Shown one piece after another: positions 37,478 through 48,543 of a stretch of DNA of 64,000 nt. Every line of letters begins with the position of its first letter. Within the stretch, counting starts at the first letter, position 1. Source of the DNA: CAWFXC01 sp963819735 (GTDB lineage: Bacteria; Actinomycetota; Acidimicrobiia; IMCC26256; DASPTH01). The stretch spans positions 310,001 to 374,000 of the forward strand of contig CAWFXC010000005.1 in assembly GCA_963819735.1 (NCBI GenBank). The letters are read 5' to 3'. The notes under the pieces are model-generated. The model did not search any database. It saw nothing but the letters and a program-made list of their open reading frames with translations, and was not told where the DNA came from. Made by a program: the position numbers and the translations under genes.

Positions 37478-38806
37478 ATGGCCAAGAACGATCTGATGGA
37501 CCGCGTCGTCAATCTCGCCAAGCGTCGCGGCCTCGTGTTCCCTTCGAGCGAGATCTACGGCGGGTTCCGTTCGACGTGGGACTACGGGCCCCTCGGCGTG
37601 CTGCTGAAGCGCAACGTCAAGGAAGCCTGGTGGCGCAGCATGGTCCAGCTGCGCGACGACATCGTGGGGCTCGACGCCGCCATCCTGATGGCGCCGAGGG
37701 TCTGGGAGGCGAGCGGCCACATCGCCACGTTCACCGACCCGCTGGTCGACTGCCGCAACTGCAAGGAACGTTTCCGCGCCGACCAACTCCCGGAGTCCGG
37801 TGCATGCCCCAACTGCGGCATGAAGGACACGTTCACCGAAGCGCGGCAGTTCAACCTGATGTTCAAGACGTTCGTCGGCCCGGTGGAAGACGACGCGTCG
37901 GTCGCCTACCTGAGGCCCGAAACCGCCCAGGGCATCTTCGTGAACTTCACGAACGTGCAGACCACCACGCGCAAGAAGCCGCCGTTCGGGATCGCGCAGA
38001 TCGGCAAGTCGTTCCGCAACGAGATCACGCCGGGCAACTTCGTGTTCCGCACGCGCGAGTTCGAGCAGATGGAGATGGAGTTCTTCGTGCCGCCGGAAGA
38101 CGGCCCGCGCTGGTACGAGTACTGGTGCGGTGAGCGGTACCGCTGGTACATCGAGCTCGGCATTCCCGAAGACCAGCTCCGGTTGCGTCCGCACGAGACC
38201 GCAGAGCTCTCCCACTATTCGGCCGGCACCTCCGACGTCGAGTTCCTCTATCCGTGGGGTTGGGGAGAGCTCGAGGGGATCGCCAACCGCACCGACTTCG
38301 ACCTCGCCCAGCACAGCAAGTTCTCCGGCCAGGACCTCAGTTACTACGACCAGGAGAACGACCGGCGGTACCTGCCGCACGTGATCGAACCCGCCGCCGG
38401 CGCCGACCGCGCCACGCTGGCGTTCCTGCTCGCCGCGTACGAGGAGGAAGAGATACCGAACGACAAGGGCGGGGTCGAGAAACGCACCGTGCTCAAGCTC
38501 CACCCTCGTCTCGCGCCCATCAAGGTCGCCGTCCTGCCGCTCTCGAAGAACGAGAAGCTGGTGCCGGTGGCCGAAGAGGTCGCCACCGCGCTGCGGGGCG
38601 ACCTCATGATCGACGTCGACACCGCCGGTTCGATCGGCCGCCGGTACCGGCGCCAGGACGAAGTCGGTACGCCACTGTGCGTCACCATCGACTTCGACAC
38701 CCTCGACGATCGGGCGGTCACCATCCGCGACCGCGACACGATGACGCAGGAGCGCGTCCCGATCGACGGCCTCCTCTTCGAACTCGAAAGCCGAATGAGA
38801 TCATGA
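37478..38806 (+). CDS. glyS: glycyl-tRNA synthetase (dimeric type)
   Basis: A class II synthetase that charges tRNA-Gly. The 442-residue alpha2 form has LVFPSSEIYGGFRSTWDYGP at the N-terminus, a zinc site (CRNCKER with CPNCG), class II motif 2 in SFRNEITPGNFVFRTREFEQ and motif 3 near TLAFLLAAYEEEE. The anticodon-binding domain is at the C-terminus. ATG 37478; TACCCT lies 11 bases upstream. Its stop overlaps the start of the J-domain protein as ATGA. Confidence 0.95.
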   Translation: MAKNDLMDRVVNLAKRRGLVFPSSEIYGGFRSTWDYGPLGVLLKRNVKEAWWRSMVQLRDDIVGLDAAILMAPRVWEASGHIATFTDPLVDCRNCKERFRADQLPESGACPNCGMKDTFTEARQFNLMFKTFVGPVEDDASVAYLRPETAQGIFVNFTNVQTTTRKKPPFGIAQIGKSFRNEITPGNFVFRTREFEQMEMEFFVPPEDGPRWYEYWCGERYRWYIELGIPEDQLRLRPHETAELSHYSAGTSDVEFLYPWGWGELEGIANRTDFDLAQHSKFSGQDLSYYDQENDRRYLPHVIEPAAGADRATLAFLLAAYEEEEIPNDKGGVEKRTVLKLHPRLAPIKVAVLPLSKNEKLVPVAEEVATALRGDLMIDVDTAGSIGRRYRRQDEVGTPLCVTIDFDTLDDRAVTIRDRDTMTQERVPIDGLLFELESRMRS

Positions 38807-39951
38807 GCGACAACTACTACGAGGAGCTGGGCGTCGAACCCGACGCATCCCGCGACGAGATCCGTGACGCGCACCGCGCCAAGATCTCCGACCTCGAGGC
38901 AGCCCGCGAGAAGAAGGGCGTCTCCGACAAGCAGCTGCAGCAGAACCGCGAAGACGTCGCCCGTGTGCGCGCGGCGTGGAACGTGCTGTCTGATCCCTTC
39001 CAACGGCAGCGCTACGACGCCCGGCTCGCGGCGCCGGCGCCGGGATCAACCGGTGCCGACGCCGACGGCGACGCGGGCGACGACGACGGTGACGAATCGG
39101 CGAGCGCCGCGCCCGGCGCCGAGCTCACCGGCTGGCGCAAGTTCATGGCGCCGCCGCCGAAGCCCGTGCCGGCGAAGAACGGCACCAACGGGACCAACGA
39201 CAAGGGGGGCAAGGCCGCTCCCGCCCAGACCAACCGGCGGAACCGCCCGGAGCCCACGCTCGTGCTGCCCGAGGGCATGACGCTCGCCGAGCCGCGGAAG
39301 CGCGGCATGGCGCTCCTCTTCGACCTCGCGGTCCTGCTCGTCATCTTCTACGGCGTCAGCCTCCTGGTCCCCAACCTCATCCAGAGCGACTACAAGAAGA
39401 CGGCCGATCAGATCACCAACCTGAACAGCCTCCACGACGCGCAGAACAGCATCGACGACGCCAACAAGTCGATCAACGACGCGAAGACGGCATCCGACAA
39501 GGCGTCCGCGCAGAAGGATCTCAAGAGCGCGCAGAGCGACTTCGCCAAGGCCAAGAAGGACGCCAACGGCAACGGCGTCACATCGACTCCGCACAACGCG
39601 AAGGCTCTGCAGAAGCAGGCCGACGCGAAGACCGACCACATCCGGACCACGCAGTACCTCACCGCGTTGATCACGTTGGTCCTCGCGATGCTCTACCTCG
39701 TCCCCATCACCGCGATCACCGGCAGCTCGTTGGGCATGCGCGGCCGCAAGATCAAGGTGGTGCGGATCGACGGCTCTCCCGTCGGCTGGTACGCCTCGTT
39801 CGCCCGTTTCGTCATCCCGGTGCTGATCGCGCTGGCCATTCCGTCGCTCGGACCGCTGCTCGGCCTCGGCATCGTCGGCTGGGCCTACTTCGACCGGAAC
39901 CGGCAGGGAATCCACGACAAGCTCGCCCGGACGGCCGTCGTCGACGCGTAG
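38803..39951 (+). CDS. J-domain/RDD membrane fusion protein
   Basis: A 382-residue membrane protein of unusual build. Residues 1-70 form a J-like domain (YYEELGVEPDASRDEIRDAH) in which the usual HPD is replaced (HRAKISDLEA), so DnaK stimulation is doubtful. A disordered acidic linker follows (about 80-165). An RDD domain then begins: PRKRGMALLFDLAVLLVIFY and a helix at about 168-190, a 95-residue Lys/Asp/Ser-rich coiled-coil loop (about 195-285), then QYLTALITLVLAMLYLVPI, the GMRGRKIKVVRIDG core and two more helices. It is coupled to glyS by a 4-base overlap. Function unknown; I do not know a named family with this build. Confidence 0.75.
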   Translation: MSDNYYEELGVEPDASRDEIRDAHRAKISDLEAAREKKGVSDKQLQQNREDVARVRAAWNVLSDPFQRQRYDARLAAPAPGSTGADADGDAGDDDGDESASAAPGAELTGWRKFMAPPPKPVPAKNGTNGTNDKGGKAAPAQTNRRNRPEPTLVLPEGMTLAEPRKRGMALLFDLAVLLVIFYGVSLLVPNLIQSDYKKTADQITNLNSLHDAQNSIDDANKSINDAKTASDKASAQKDLKSAQSDFAKAKKDANGNGVTSTPHNAKALQKQADAKTDHIRTTQYLTALITLVLAMLYLVPITAITGSSLGMRGRKIKVVRIDGSPVGWYASFARFVIPVLIALAIPSLGPLLGLGIVGWAYFDRNRQGIHDKLARTAVVDA

Positions 39952-39998
39952 GCTCGTCGCGCGTTTCACTGTTCGACGGGTCAGACGGGAGCTATCGC

Positions 39999-42632
39999 AT
40001 GCGTTACGTGTTCGCCTTCGAGGAGGGCTCGAAGGAGCAGAAGTACCTGCTGGGGGGCAAGGGAGCGAATCTCGCCGAGATGACGAATCTCGGGTTGCCC
40101 GTCCCGCCGGGCTTCACGATCACGACGGACGCGTGCAAGGCCTACATGAAGGCCGACGACGAGATCCCCGAGGGGCTCATCGACGAGGTCGCCGCCGCGC
40201 TCACCGCGCTCGAGGCCAAGATGGGCAAGCAGCTCGGCGACGCCACCGATCCGCTGCTCGTGTCGGTGCGGTCGGGCGCCCCGTTCTCGATGCCGGGGAT
40301 GATGGACACCGTCCTCAACCTCGGGCTCAACGACGTCTCGGTCGGTGGCCTCGCCCAGCAGACGTCGAACCCGCGGTTCGCCTACGACTCGTACCGCCGG
40401 TTCGTGCAGATGTTCGGCAAGATCGTGCTCGACATCGACGGCGACAAGTTCGAACACGCGCTCGAGGAGCTGCGCGACGCGCGCGGCGTCGAGACCGATC
40501 CCGAGCTGTCGGCGGAGGATCTCGAGGGCCTCGTCGAGCGGTTCAAGGCGATCGTGCTGGCGGAGGCGGGCATCGACTTCCCGCAGGATCCCATGGACCA
40601 GCTGCGGTTGGCCATCGAAGCGGTGTTCCGTTCGTGGAACGGCGAGCGGGCGCGGATCTACCGCAAGATGGAGAAGATCCCCGACGACCTCGGCACCGCG
40701 GTCAACGTGCAGACGATGGTGTTCGGCAACAAGGGCGACGACTCCGGTACCGGGGTCGCGTTCACCCGCAACCCGGCCACCGGTGAGAACAAGGCGTACG
40801 GCGACTTCCTGGTCAACGCGCAGGGTGAGGACGTCGTCGCCGGCATCCGGGTCACCGAGCCGCTCGACGCGATGGGGAACGACTTCCCCGAGAACCACGC
40901 CGAGCTGCTCGACCTCATGAACCGGCTGCAGCAGCACTACCGCGACATGTGCGACATCGAGTTCACCATCGAGCAGCGCCGCCTGTTCCTGCTGCAGACG
41001 CGCGTCGGCAAGCGCACCGCGGCCGCCGCGTTGCGCATGGCGGTCGAGATGGAGGGCGAGGGACTCATCGACAAGCGCGAAGCGGTCCTGCGCGTCGAGC
41101 CCGCGCAGCTCGATCAGCTCCTCCACCCGCAGTTCGACCCGAAGGTGCCGTACACCGCGGTCACCAAGGGCCTCAACGCGTCGCCCGGCGCGGCGGTCGG
41201 AAAGGTGTACTTCACCGCCGACTCCGCCGAGTCGCATCACGAAGCCGGTGAGGCGGTCATCCTGGTTCGCCCCGAGACCTCACCCGACGACCTCCACGGC
41301 ATGATCGCGGCGGAGGGCATCCTCACGTCGCGCGGCGGTCTCGTGAGCCACGCGGCCGTCGTGGCGCGCGGAATGGGTACCCCGGCGGTGTGCGGCGCCA
41401 ACGAGCTCGACATCGACGTCGCCGGCGGTTCGTTCACCGTGAACGGCTCCACCGTGCTCGAGGGCGACATCATCTCGATCAACGGCACCACCGGTGAGGT
41501 CGTGATCGGGCCGGTGCCCGTGGTCACCCCCGACCCGAGCGGTCCGTTCGACACGATTCTCGCGTGGGCCGACACGTTCCGGCGGTTGAAGGTGCGCACC
41601 AACGCCGACCTGCCGCACGACGCCCAGGTGGCCCGCCGGTTCGGGGCCGAGGGCATTGGCCTCTGCCGCACCGAGCACATGTTCCTCGGCGACCGGCTCC
41701 CGCTCGTGCAGCGCTTCATCCTGGCCGACGAGCCCGCCGAGGAAGACGCCGCGCTGGAGGAGTTGGCGAAGCTGCAGCGCGCCGACTTCGAGGGCATCTT
41801 CGAAGCGATGGACGGCCTGCCCGTCACCATCCGCTTGCTCGATCCGCCGCTGCACGAGTTCCTCCCCGACGTCGAGGAGCTCCTCGTGCGCGAGGCGAAG
41901 GGCGAGCTCGACGCCGCCGGCGACCGCCTGCTGGCCGCCGCGCAGCACTGGCGCGAGGCCAACCCGATGCTCGGCACGCGAGGTTGTCGGCTCGGCATCA
42001 TCAAGCCCGGCCTCTACCGCATGCAGGCCAAGGCGATCATCGAAGCCGCAATCGCCCGCAAGCGGGCCGGCGGTGATCCGCACGTCGAGATCATGATCCC
42101 GCTCATCGTCACCGAGCCCGAGCTCGCGTTGATCGACGGCTGGGTGCGCGAGGTCGCGGCCGACACGTTCTCGGCGGCCGGCAACGGCGACGTCGACTAC
42201 CTCGTCGGCACCATGATCGAGACGCCCCGCGCCGCGCTCGTGGCCGACGACATCGCCAACACGGCGGAGTTCTTCTCGTTCGGCACCAACGACCTCACGC
42301 AGATGACGTTCGGGTTCTCCCGCGACGACGTCGAGGGCACCTTCATGTCCGACTACCTCGAGCTCAAGCTGCTCACCGCCAATCCGTTCGAGACCCTCGA
42401 CCAGGAGGGTGTCGGCCAACTGGTGCAGCTGGGCGTCGAGCGCGGGCGGGCGAGCCGGCCCGGCATCAAGTTGGGCATCTGCGGTGAGCACGGCGGCGAC
42501 CCCGCCTCGGTCGAGTTCTGCGACCGGATCGGGCTCGACTACGTGTCGTGCTCGCCCTACCGCGTGCCGATCGCGCGGCTGGCGGCGGCGCACGCCGCGC
42601 TCGGCACCGAAGGTCCGGCGACCACCGCGTAG
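39999..42632 (+). CDS. ppdK: pyruvate, phosphate dikinase
   Basis: Interconverts pyruvate + ATP + Pi and PEP + AMP + PPi. It has 877 residues, the family length. The ATP-grasp N-terminal domain begins FEEGSKEQKYLLGGKGANLA and has SVRSGAPFSMPGMMDTVLNL. The swivelling domain has the phosphohistidine in TSRGGLVSHAAVVARGMG (about 451). The PEP/pyruvate barrel ends with the catalytic Cys at residue 828 (LGICGEHGGDP). In heterotrophic actinobacteria it usually supports gluconeogenesis or PPi-linked glycolysis. RBS GGGAG. Stands alone. Confidence 0.96.
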   Translation: MRYVFAFEEGSKEQKYLLGGKGANLAEMTNLGLPVPPGFTITTDACKAYMKADDEIPEGLIDEVAAALTALEAKMGKQLGDATDPLLVSVRSGAPFSMPGMMDTVLNLGLNDVSVGGLAQQTSNPRFAYDSYRRFVQMFGKIVLDIDGDKFEHALEELRDARGVETDPELSAEDLEGLVERFKAIVLAEAGIDFPQDPMDQLRLAIEAVFRSWNGERARIYRKMEKIPDDLGTAVNVQTMVFGNKGDDSGTGVAFTRNPATGENKAYGDFLVNAQGEDVVAGIRVTEPLDAMGNDFPENHAELLDLMNRLQQHYRDMCDIEFTIEQRRLFLLQTRVGKRTAAAALRMAVEMEGEGLIDKREAVLRVEPAQLDQLLHPQFDPKVPYTAVTKGLNASPGAAVGKVYFTADSAESHHEAGEAVILVRPETSPDDLHGMIAAEGILTSRGGLVSHAAVVARGMGTPAVCGANELDIDVAGGSFTVNGSTVLEGDIISINGTTGEVVIGPVPVVTPDPSGPFDTILAWADTFRRLKVRTNADLPHDAQVARRFGAEGIGLCRTEHMFLGDRLPLVQRFILADEPAEEDAALEELAKLQRADFEGIFEAMDGLPVTIRLLDPPLHEFLPDVEELLVREAKGELDAAGDRLLAAAQHWREANPMLGTRGCRLGIIKPGLYRMQAKAIIEAAIARKRAGGDPHVEIMIPLIVTEPELALIDGWVREVAADTFSAAGNGDVDYLVGTMIETPRAALVADDIANTAEFFSFGTNDLTQMTFGFSRDDVEGTFMSDYLELKLLTANPFETLDQEGVGQLVQLGVERGRASRPGIKLGICGEHGGDPASVEFCDRIGLDYVSCSPYRVPIARLAAAHAALGTEGPATTA

Positions 42633-42656
42633 CGCAACGACCTAGTGTGCGACCTG

Positions 42657-43073
42657 ATGTCGCGCCCGGTCCTCGAAACCTACCGAGACCGATGGCGACG
42701 CGAGATCGCCGCCTCGCCCACGTGGGGAACCAGGGCTCCGGCCCGGTTGCTCGACCTGGTCGGCGCCGTCGCGATGGCGGCGGCGCTGATCGACGGCGCC
42801 ATCTCCTACTGGGCGCTCGACGGGTCCATCGCCCTCGAGCGCAACCCGATCGCGTCGTCGATCATGCACACGATCGGCATCGGGCCGACGATCCTCGGTG
42901 GCACGATCCTGCGGCTCGGCATCGTCGCCATCCTCTTGCACATCGCCGTGCGGGCGGTGCGGCCGGTGGCGCGCTGGGCTGCCGCCGGCACCCTGGTCGG
43001 CGCCGCCCTGTGGTGGACGTTGATCATCTTCCTCAACGCCGTCGCCGTGGGGCAGTTGGGGAAGCTGGGATGA
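42657..43073 (+). CDS. small membrane protein, DUF5658-like
   Basis: A 138-residue membrane protein with three to four helices (LLDLVGAVAMAAALIDGAIS, IMHTIGIGPTILGGTILRL, VAILLHIAVRAVRPVARW, GTLVGAALWWTLIIFLNAVA). An acidic residue in helix 1 and the E-x-NP in ALERNPIASS fit the DUF5658 pattern, whose function is unknown. ATG 42657 is chosen because TAGTGT lies 8 bases upstream; an in-frame GTG at 42645 overlaps that box. Between ppdK and dgt. Confidence 0.6.
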   Translation: MSRPVLETYRDRWRREIAASPTWGTRAPARLLDLVGAVAMAAALIDGAISYWALDGSIALERNPIASSIMHTIGIGPTILGGTILRLGIVAILLHIAVRAVRPVARWAAAGTLVGAALWWTLIIFLNAVAVGQLGKLG

Positions 43074-43110
43074 GGGAACTGAGCTGAGGGAAACTGTCGC
43101 ACCCCCGCCG

Positions 43111-43116
43111 TAGGGT
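43111..43116 (+). promoter_or_regulatory. -10 box of dgt, leaderless-type
   Basis: TAGGGT lies 6 bases before the ATG of dgt; no Shine-Dalgarno sequence is present. Confidence 0.45.
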
Positions 43117-43122
43117 GGCGAC

Positions 43123-44250
43123 ATGACCGAACTCCTCTCTTCGTCAGTCGGCGGTCCAGTCGAGAAGGGCGTCGACCAAGGTGTCGTGGTGCGGCGGGCG
43201 CACGAGCACGCCTTCGCCTACGTCGGCGGCCCGGTCCGCCGCCGGGAAGAGCGCGAGCTCGAGCTGGCGGTCAGCCTCGCCCCCGGCGCCACTCGTCCGG
43301 TCGGAGCCGGCGACCGTGCGGTGGCGGAGCCCGCCGACCCGTTCCGGCTCTGCTTCGAGCGTGATCTCGATCGGGTCAAGCACTCCCGGCCCTGGCGGCG
43401 TCTGGCCGGGAAGTGCCAGGTCTTCATCGCCCCGGAAGATGATCATCTCCGCACGCGCCTCACCCATGCCGTCGAGGTGGCGCAGGTGGCCACCGGCATC
43501 GCCCGCTCGGCCAACCTCTGCCTCCCGCTGGTCGAGGCCATCGCGCTGGCCCACGACTGCGGTCACGGCCCGGCCGGGCACGCGTCGGAGGAGGCGTTCT
43601 CCCCGTACCTGCCGGGCACACGCTACGACCACGCGGTCTACGGCGCCGACGTCACCCTCGCGCCGCTCAACCTGTGCCGGGAGACGCTCGACGGCGTCCG
43701 CAACCACTCGTGGCGCCGCCCCGCACCCGCGACTCCCGAGGGAGAGGTGGTGGCGTGGGCCGATCGCATCGCCTACGTCTGCCACGACTTCGAGGACGCG
43801 GTGCGGGCAGGCATCCTCGAGCCGGCCGACCTGCCGTCCGAGGTGAGCGACGTCGTCGGCGTGCTCCCCTCGGCGCAGATCGGTGCGTTCATGCTCGCGG
43901 TGCTCGACGCGATCGACCCAACGGGCGCGGTCGGCATGACCGAGCCGACGGCATCGGCGCTCGCCGCGTTCCGCGCGTTCAACTTCGAACGCATCTATCT
44001 CCGGCCCGCGGCGTGTCGGCAGGCTGAGCGGGTCATCCGCCTGCTCGGCGATCTCGTCGACCACTTCGCCGACGCCCCCCGACGGATCCCCGCAGTGCGC
44101 GACGGCGAGGTGCTCGCGCCGGCCGCGGGTTCTCCCGAAGCGGCGGAGCTCGCGGTCTACTACGTGAGCGGGATGACCGACCGGTACGCGCTCGGCCTCG
44201 GGGTCGAGCTGCTGGGATGGCGGCCAGAAGCGCTGCCCCGCGGCGTGTGA
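43123..44250 (+). CDS. dgt: deoxyguanosinetriphosphate triphosphohydrolase-like protein
   Basis: An HD-domain dNTPase of 375 residues. The metal site is seen as RTRLTHAVEVAQVA (His), AHDCGHGPAGHASEE (His-Asp) and WADRIAYVCHDFEDA (Asp). FERDLDRVKHSRPWRRLAGK is the start of the family core, after a variable N-terminus of about 75 residues. It keeps dNTP pools balanced. In most actinobacteria dgt lies directly upstream of dnaG, as here. Confidence 0.92.
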   Translation: MTELLSSSVGGPVEKGVDQGVVVRRAHEHAFAYVGGPVRRREERELELAVSLAPGATRPVGAGDRAVAEPADPFRLCFERDLDRVKHSRPWRRLAGKCQVFIAPEDDHLRTRLTHAVEVAQVATGIARSANLCLPLVEAIALAHDCGHGPAGHASEEAFSPYLPGTRYDHAVYGADVTLAPLNLCRETLDGVRNHSWRRPAPATPEGEVVAWADRIAYVCHDFEDAVRAGILEPADLPSEVSDVVGVLPSAQIGAFMLAVLDAIDPTGAVGMTEPTASALAAFRAFNFERIYLRPAACRQAERVIRLLGDLVDHFADAPRRIPAVRDGEVLAPAAGSPEAAELAVYYVSGMTDRYALGLGVELLGWRPEALPRGV

Positions 44251-44315
44251 ACGAGTGAGTGGGTAGGCACGTGGACGGGCGGGTGAGGCGCAGAGTCCGG
44301 CGCCGGGCGCGGTCC

Positions 44316-44321
44316 TAGTCT
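44316..44321 (+). promoter_or_regulatory. -10 box of dnaG, leaderless-type
   Basis: TAGTCT lies 6 bases before the dnaG GTG; no Shine-Dalgarno sequence is seen. Confidence 0.5.
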
Positions 44322-44327
44322 GACCCC

Positions 44328-47121
44328 GTGGGCATCCTCGACGAAGACGTGGTGCGGGTGCGCGACGCGACCGACCTCGTCGCGTTGGCGAGCGAGCACC
44401 TCGCGCTGAAGCGGGTGGGGAGCCGGTTCGTCGGCCTCTGCCCGTTCCACTCGGAGAAGACCCCCTCGTTCTCCATCAACCCCGAAATGGGCCGCTACTA
44501 CTGCCTCGCGGGCGAGACCGAGGTCATCACCTGGGACGGCCCGCGGCCGATCCGGGAGCTCGCCGGGACGACGCAGCGGGTCCTCAGCACCAACGGACGC
44601 TGGGTCGACGCGCCGTTCCTGTCGTTCGGGATCCAGCCGCTCATGAAGATCACCCTGGGCCGGAACCGGGTCACCAAGGTCGTGCACGCAACTCCCGAGC
44701 ACCGGTGGTTCGTGCGCACGGAGTCCGGTGGTCGGTCGGAACGCACCACGAGTGAGCTCTCGCCCGGCGATCCGCTGTCGTGGACTTTCCCGCAATGCCG
44801 CCTCGCGAAGGGCGTGCGGCTGTCGCCCCAAGGCGTCGCGCACGGGATCACGTTCGGCGACGGTACGCGCCTGAAGAAGGGCTCGATCGTCGATCTGCAC
44901 GGCGAGAAGGACGCGCAGCTTCTCGCGTGGTTCCCACTCAACCACCGTCACCGCTACGAGAGAGCCCGATCGAACGGGCAGACGACCGCGTACTACAAGG
45001 TCATGGACCTCCCCGCGGCGTTCAAGGAACGGCCGTCCCTCGACGAGTCGGCGTCGTATCTCATCGGTTGGCTGGCCGGCTACTTCGCCGCCGACGGGTG
45101 TGTCGCCAAGGACGGCACGGTCATCCTCAACTCGGCCTGCCGCGACGACCTCGAATTCGTCCGCGTTCTCTGCACGTGTGCGGGCATAGGAACGTACGGG
45201 ATCACCGAGCAGCTCCGCCGCGGCTTCCCCGGGCTTCCGGCGTCGAGCCTGTTCCGCATCCACTTGATCAACGAAGACCTGAGCGACGACTTCTTCCTGC
45301 TCACCGAACACCGCGAGCGGTTCGTGCGAAGCCGCAAGCAGTGGACCCGTCGGGGCTGGGTCGTGAGGTCGGTGGAGCGCACCGAGCGCGTCGAAGAGGT
45401 GTATTGCGCGGTCGTCCCCGAGCTGCACGCGTTCGCGCTCGAGGACAACATCCTCACCGGCAACTGCTTCGGGTGCCAGGAGAACGGCGACGCGATCAGC
45501 TTCGTGCGCGAGGTCGAGCACCTCGACTTCGTCGACGCGGTCGAACGGCTCGCGTCGCGCGCCGGCATCACGCTGCGTTACGACGACAAAGCCGTCGCCA
45601 AGGACCGCACGAAGAAGCAGCGACTGAGCGAAGCGGTGGCCGCCGCCATCGCGTTCTACCACCGGATGCTCATCGAGTCGCCTGAAGGCGGGTTGTCGCG
45701 TCGCTACCTACGTTCCCGCGGGTTCGACGGCGATGTCGCGCGTCGGTTCCAACTCGGATGGTCACCCGACCACTTCGATCAACTGAGCGTGCATCTGCAG
45801 CAGAGCAGGTTCGCGCGCGACGACATCGTCGACGCCGGCCTCGCGTTCGTCAACAAGGTGAACAAGTTGCAGGACCAGTTCCGGGCGCGGCTCATGTTCC
45901 CGATCTACGACAGTCGCGGTGAGGCCGTCGGCTTCGGCGGACGCGCGCTCGGCGATCACGGGCCGAAGTACAAGAACTCGCCCGAGACGCCGATCTACCA
46001 GAAGAGCCGGCTGCTCTACGGCCTCAATTGGGCGAAGGGCGAGATCGTCGCGCGCGGTGAGGTCGTGATCTGCGAGGGCTACACCGACGTGATGGCCTTC
46101 GCGCTCGCCGGCGCGCCGAACGCGGTCGCCACCTGTGGCACCGCGCTCGCCGACGATCACTTCCAGATCCTCAAGAACCTCGCCCGCAAGGTGGTGCTCG
46201 CCTACGACTCCGACGCCGCCGGCCAGGGCGCAGCGGAGAAGTGGTACGGCTGGGAGCAGCGCTACGAGATCCAGCTCCAGGTGGCCGACCTCCCGGCTGG
46301 GCGCGATCCCGCCGACGTGTGGCACGACGATCCGCAGCAACTCGTCGCCGCACTCACGCGGGCCGCGCCGTTCCTGCAGTTCCGGCTCGACCGGGTACTC
46401 GCCGCCGCCGATCTCGCCTCGCTCGAAGGGCGGGCGCGAGCGGCCGAGACCGGTGCCGCGATCGTCGCGCAACATCCGAGCGATCTCGTGCGCGACCAGT
46501 ACGTGATGAAGCTCGCGGGAAGTCTCGACATCGACGCCGACCGCCTGCGGGAGACGGTGGCCCGGGTTCGCCGCGAAGGCGCCGGGCAGCAACCTGCTCA
46601 GAGCGGTGGGGGCGCGCGTCGCGAATCGTCTGCGCCATCGACGCGGCCGTCGAGTCCCTCACGTCCGTCGCGCGTCGATCGCCGCGAGCTCGACGTGCTC
46701 CTCTACGCGGTGCACGAACCGGAGCTGGTGGTCGATTGGCTCGACGGTCGCCTCTTCAGCGACGCAGTGGCGCGCGCGGCATTCGAGCAGATCGCGGATA
46801 CCGATGATCTGCACGAGGCGCTCGCGGCGAGCGAAGGCGAGGTCCGCGACCTGCTCGAACGCATCGCGGTAGAGGAACCGATCGCGTTCGACGAGCCCGA
46901 TACGTTGAGAGCTCATTTAATGGCCAATACGATCGGCCCGGCTGCGCAGCGCGTGCTCACGAGGATGTTACGCGCCGGCGACGAGCGCGCGACGTCAGTG
47001 AAGTTGTTGCTCGATGCACTCACGCACGCGCGAAATGGGAGATTGGGAAGCCGTCCAAGAACACGCAATGCAGTTGCTAGGGTGGATCGACGAAGGGTCG
47101 CGCGGGGCGGGTACCGCGTGA
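44328..47121 (+). CDS. dnaG: DNA primase, interrupted by an intein; C-terminus probably frameshifted
   Basis: Primase makes RNA primers at the replication fork. Zinc domain: CPFH at residues 38-41; the second half of the motif is CFGC at 380-383, and an intein (residues 59-379) lies between them. TOPRIM core: VVICEGYTDVMAFALAGAPN and VLAYDSDAAGQGA. A DnaB-interaction C-terminal domain follows. As written, the frame does not stop but runs on into rpoD to 48431 (1367 codons). In the next frame the DnaG end reads MGDWEAVQEHAMQLLGW and stops at TGA 47119-47121, 12 bases before rpoD. That gives about 609 residues after splicing, the normal DnaG size. The shift would be one surplus A near 47032-47035. 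I place the end at 47121 on that basis. Confidence 0.85.
44502..45464 (+). other. intein within DnaG, with LAGLIDADG-like motif
   Basis: A 321-residue insertion with self-splicing protein features. It begins with Cys (CLAGETEV, block A) and has a block B with T-x-x-H (ATPEHRWFV, His at protein residue 125). A LAGLIDADG-type helix follows (YLIGWLAGYFAADG, about 244-257), then a block F-like VYCAVVPELHAFALEDNILT, ending in Asn (TGN) followed by Cys +1. The penultimate residue is Gly, not the usual His, so C-terminal cleavage may be slow. Only one LAGLIDADG helix is clear, so the endonuclease may be degenerate. Splicing would rejoin GRYY with CFGCQENG and rebuild the zinc motif. Confidence 0.93.
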
Positions 47122-47132
47122 GGAGAGGCATA

Positions 47133-48431
<1,299 letters not shown>

Positions 48432-48456
48432 TCGGCAGTTAGCCTTTCCCGCCGCG

Positions 48457-48532
48457 GGGCCGTAGCTCAGTGGTCAGAGCAGGGGACTCATAATCCCTCG
48501 GTCGAAGGTTCGATCCCTTCCGGCCCCACCAC
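48457..48532 (+). tRNA. tRNA with CAT anticodon (tRNA-Ile2 or Met), integration target
   Basis: A complete cloverleaf: acceptor GGGGCCG with CGGCCCC, D arm, anticodon stem GGGGA/TCCCT with loop CTCATAA (anticodon CAT), T arm with GGTTCGATCCC and encoded CCA at 48530-48532. The D arm and anticodon arm resemble bacterial tRNA-Ile2, whose C34 is changed to lysidine by TilS, more than elongator tRNA-Met, but the sequence alone does not settle this. It begins 25 bases after rpoD. Its 3' half is repeated at 61189-61235. Confidence 0.93.
48482..48528 (+). repeat. attachment site copy 1 (in the tRNA)
   Basis: A 47 bp segment from the anticodon stem to the end of the acceptor stem of the CAT tRNA, identical to 61189-61235. 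The crossover was probably in or near the anticodon loop. Confidence 0.93.
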
Positions 48533-48543
48533 AAAAATGCAGG

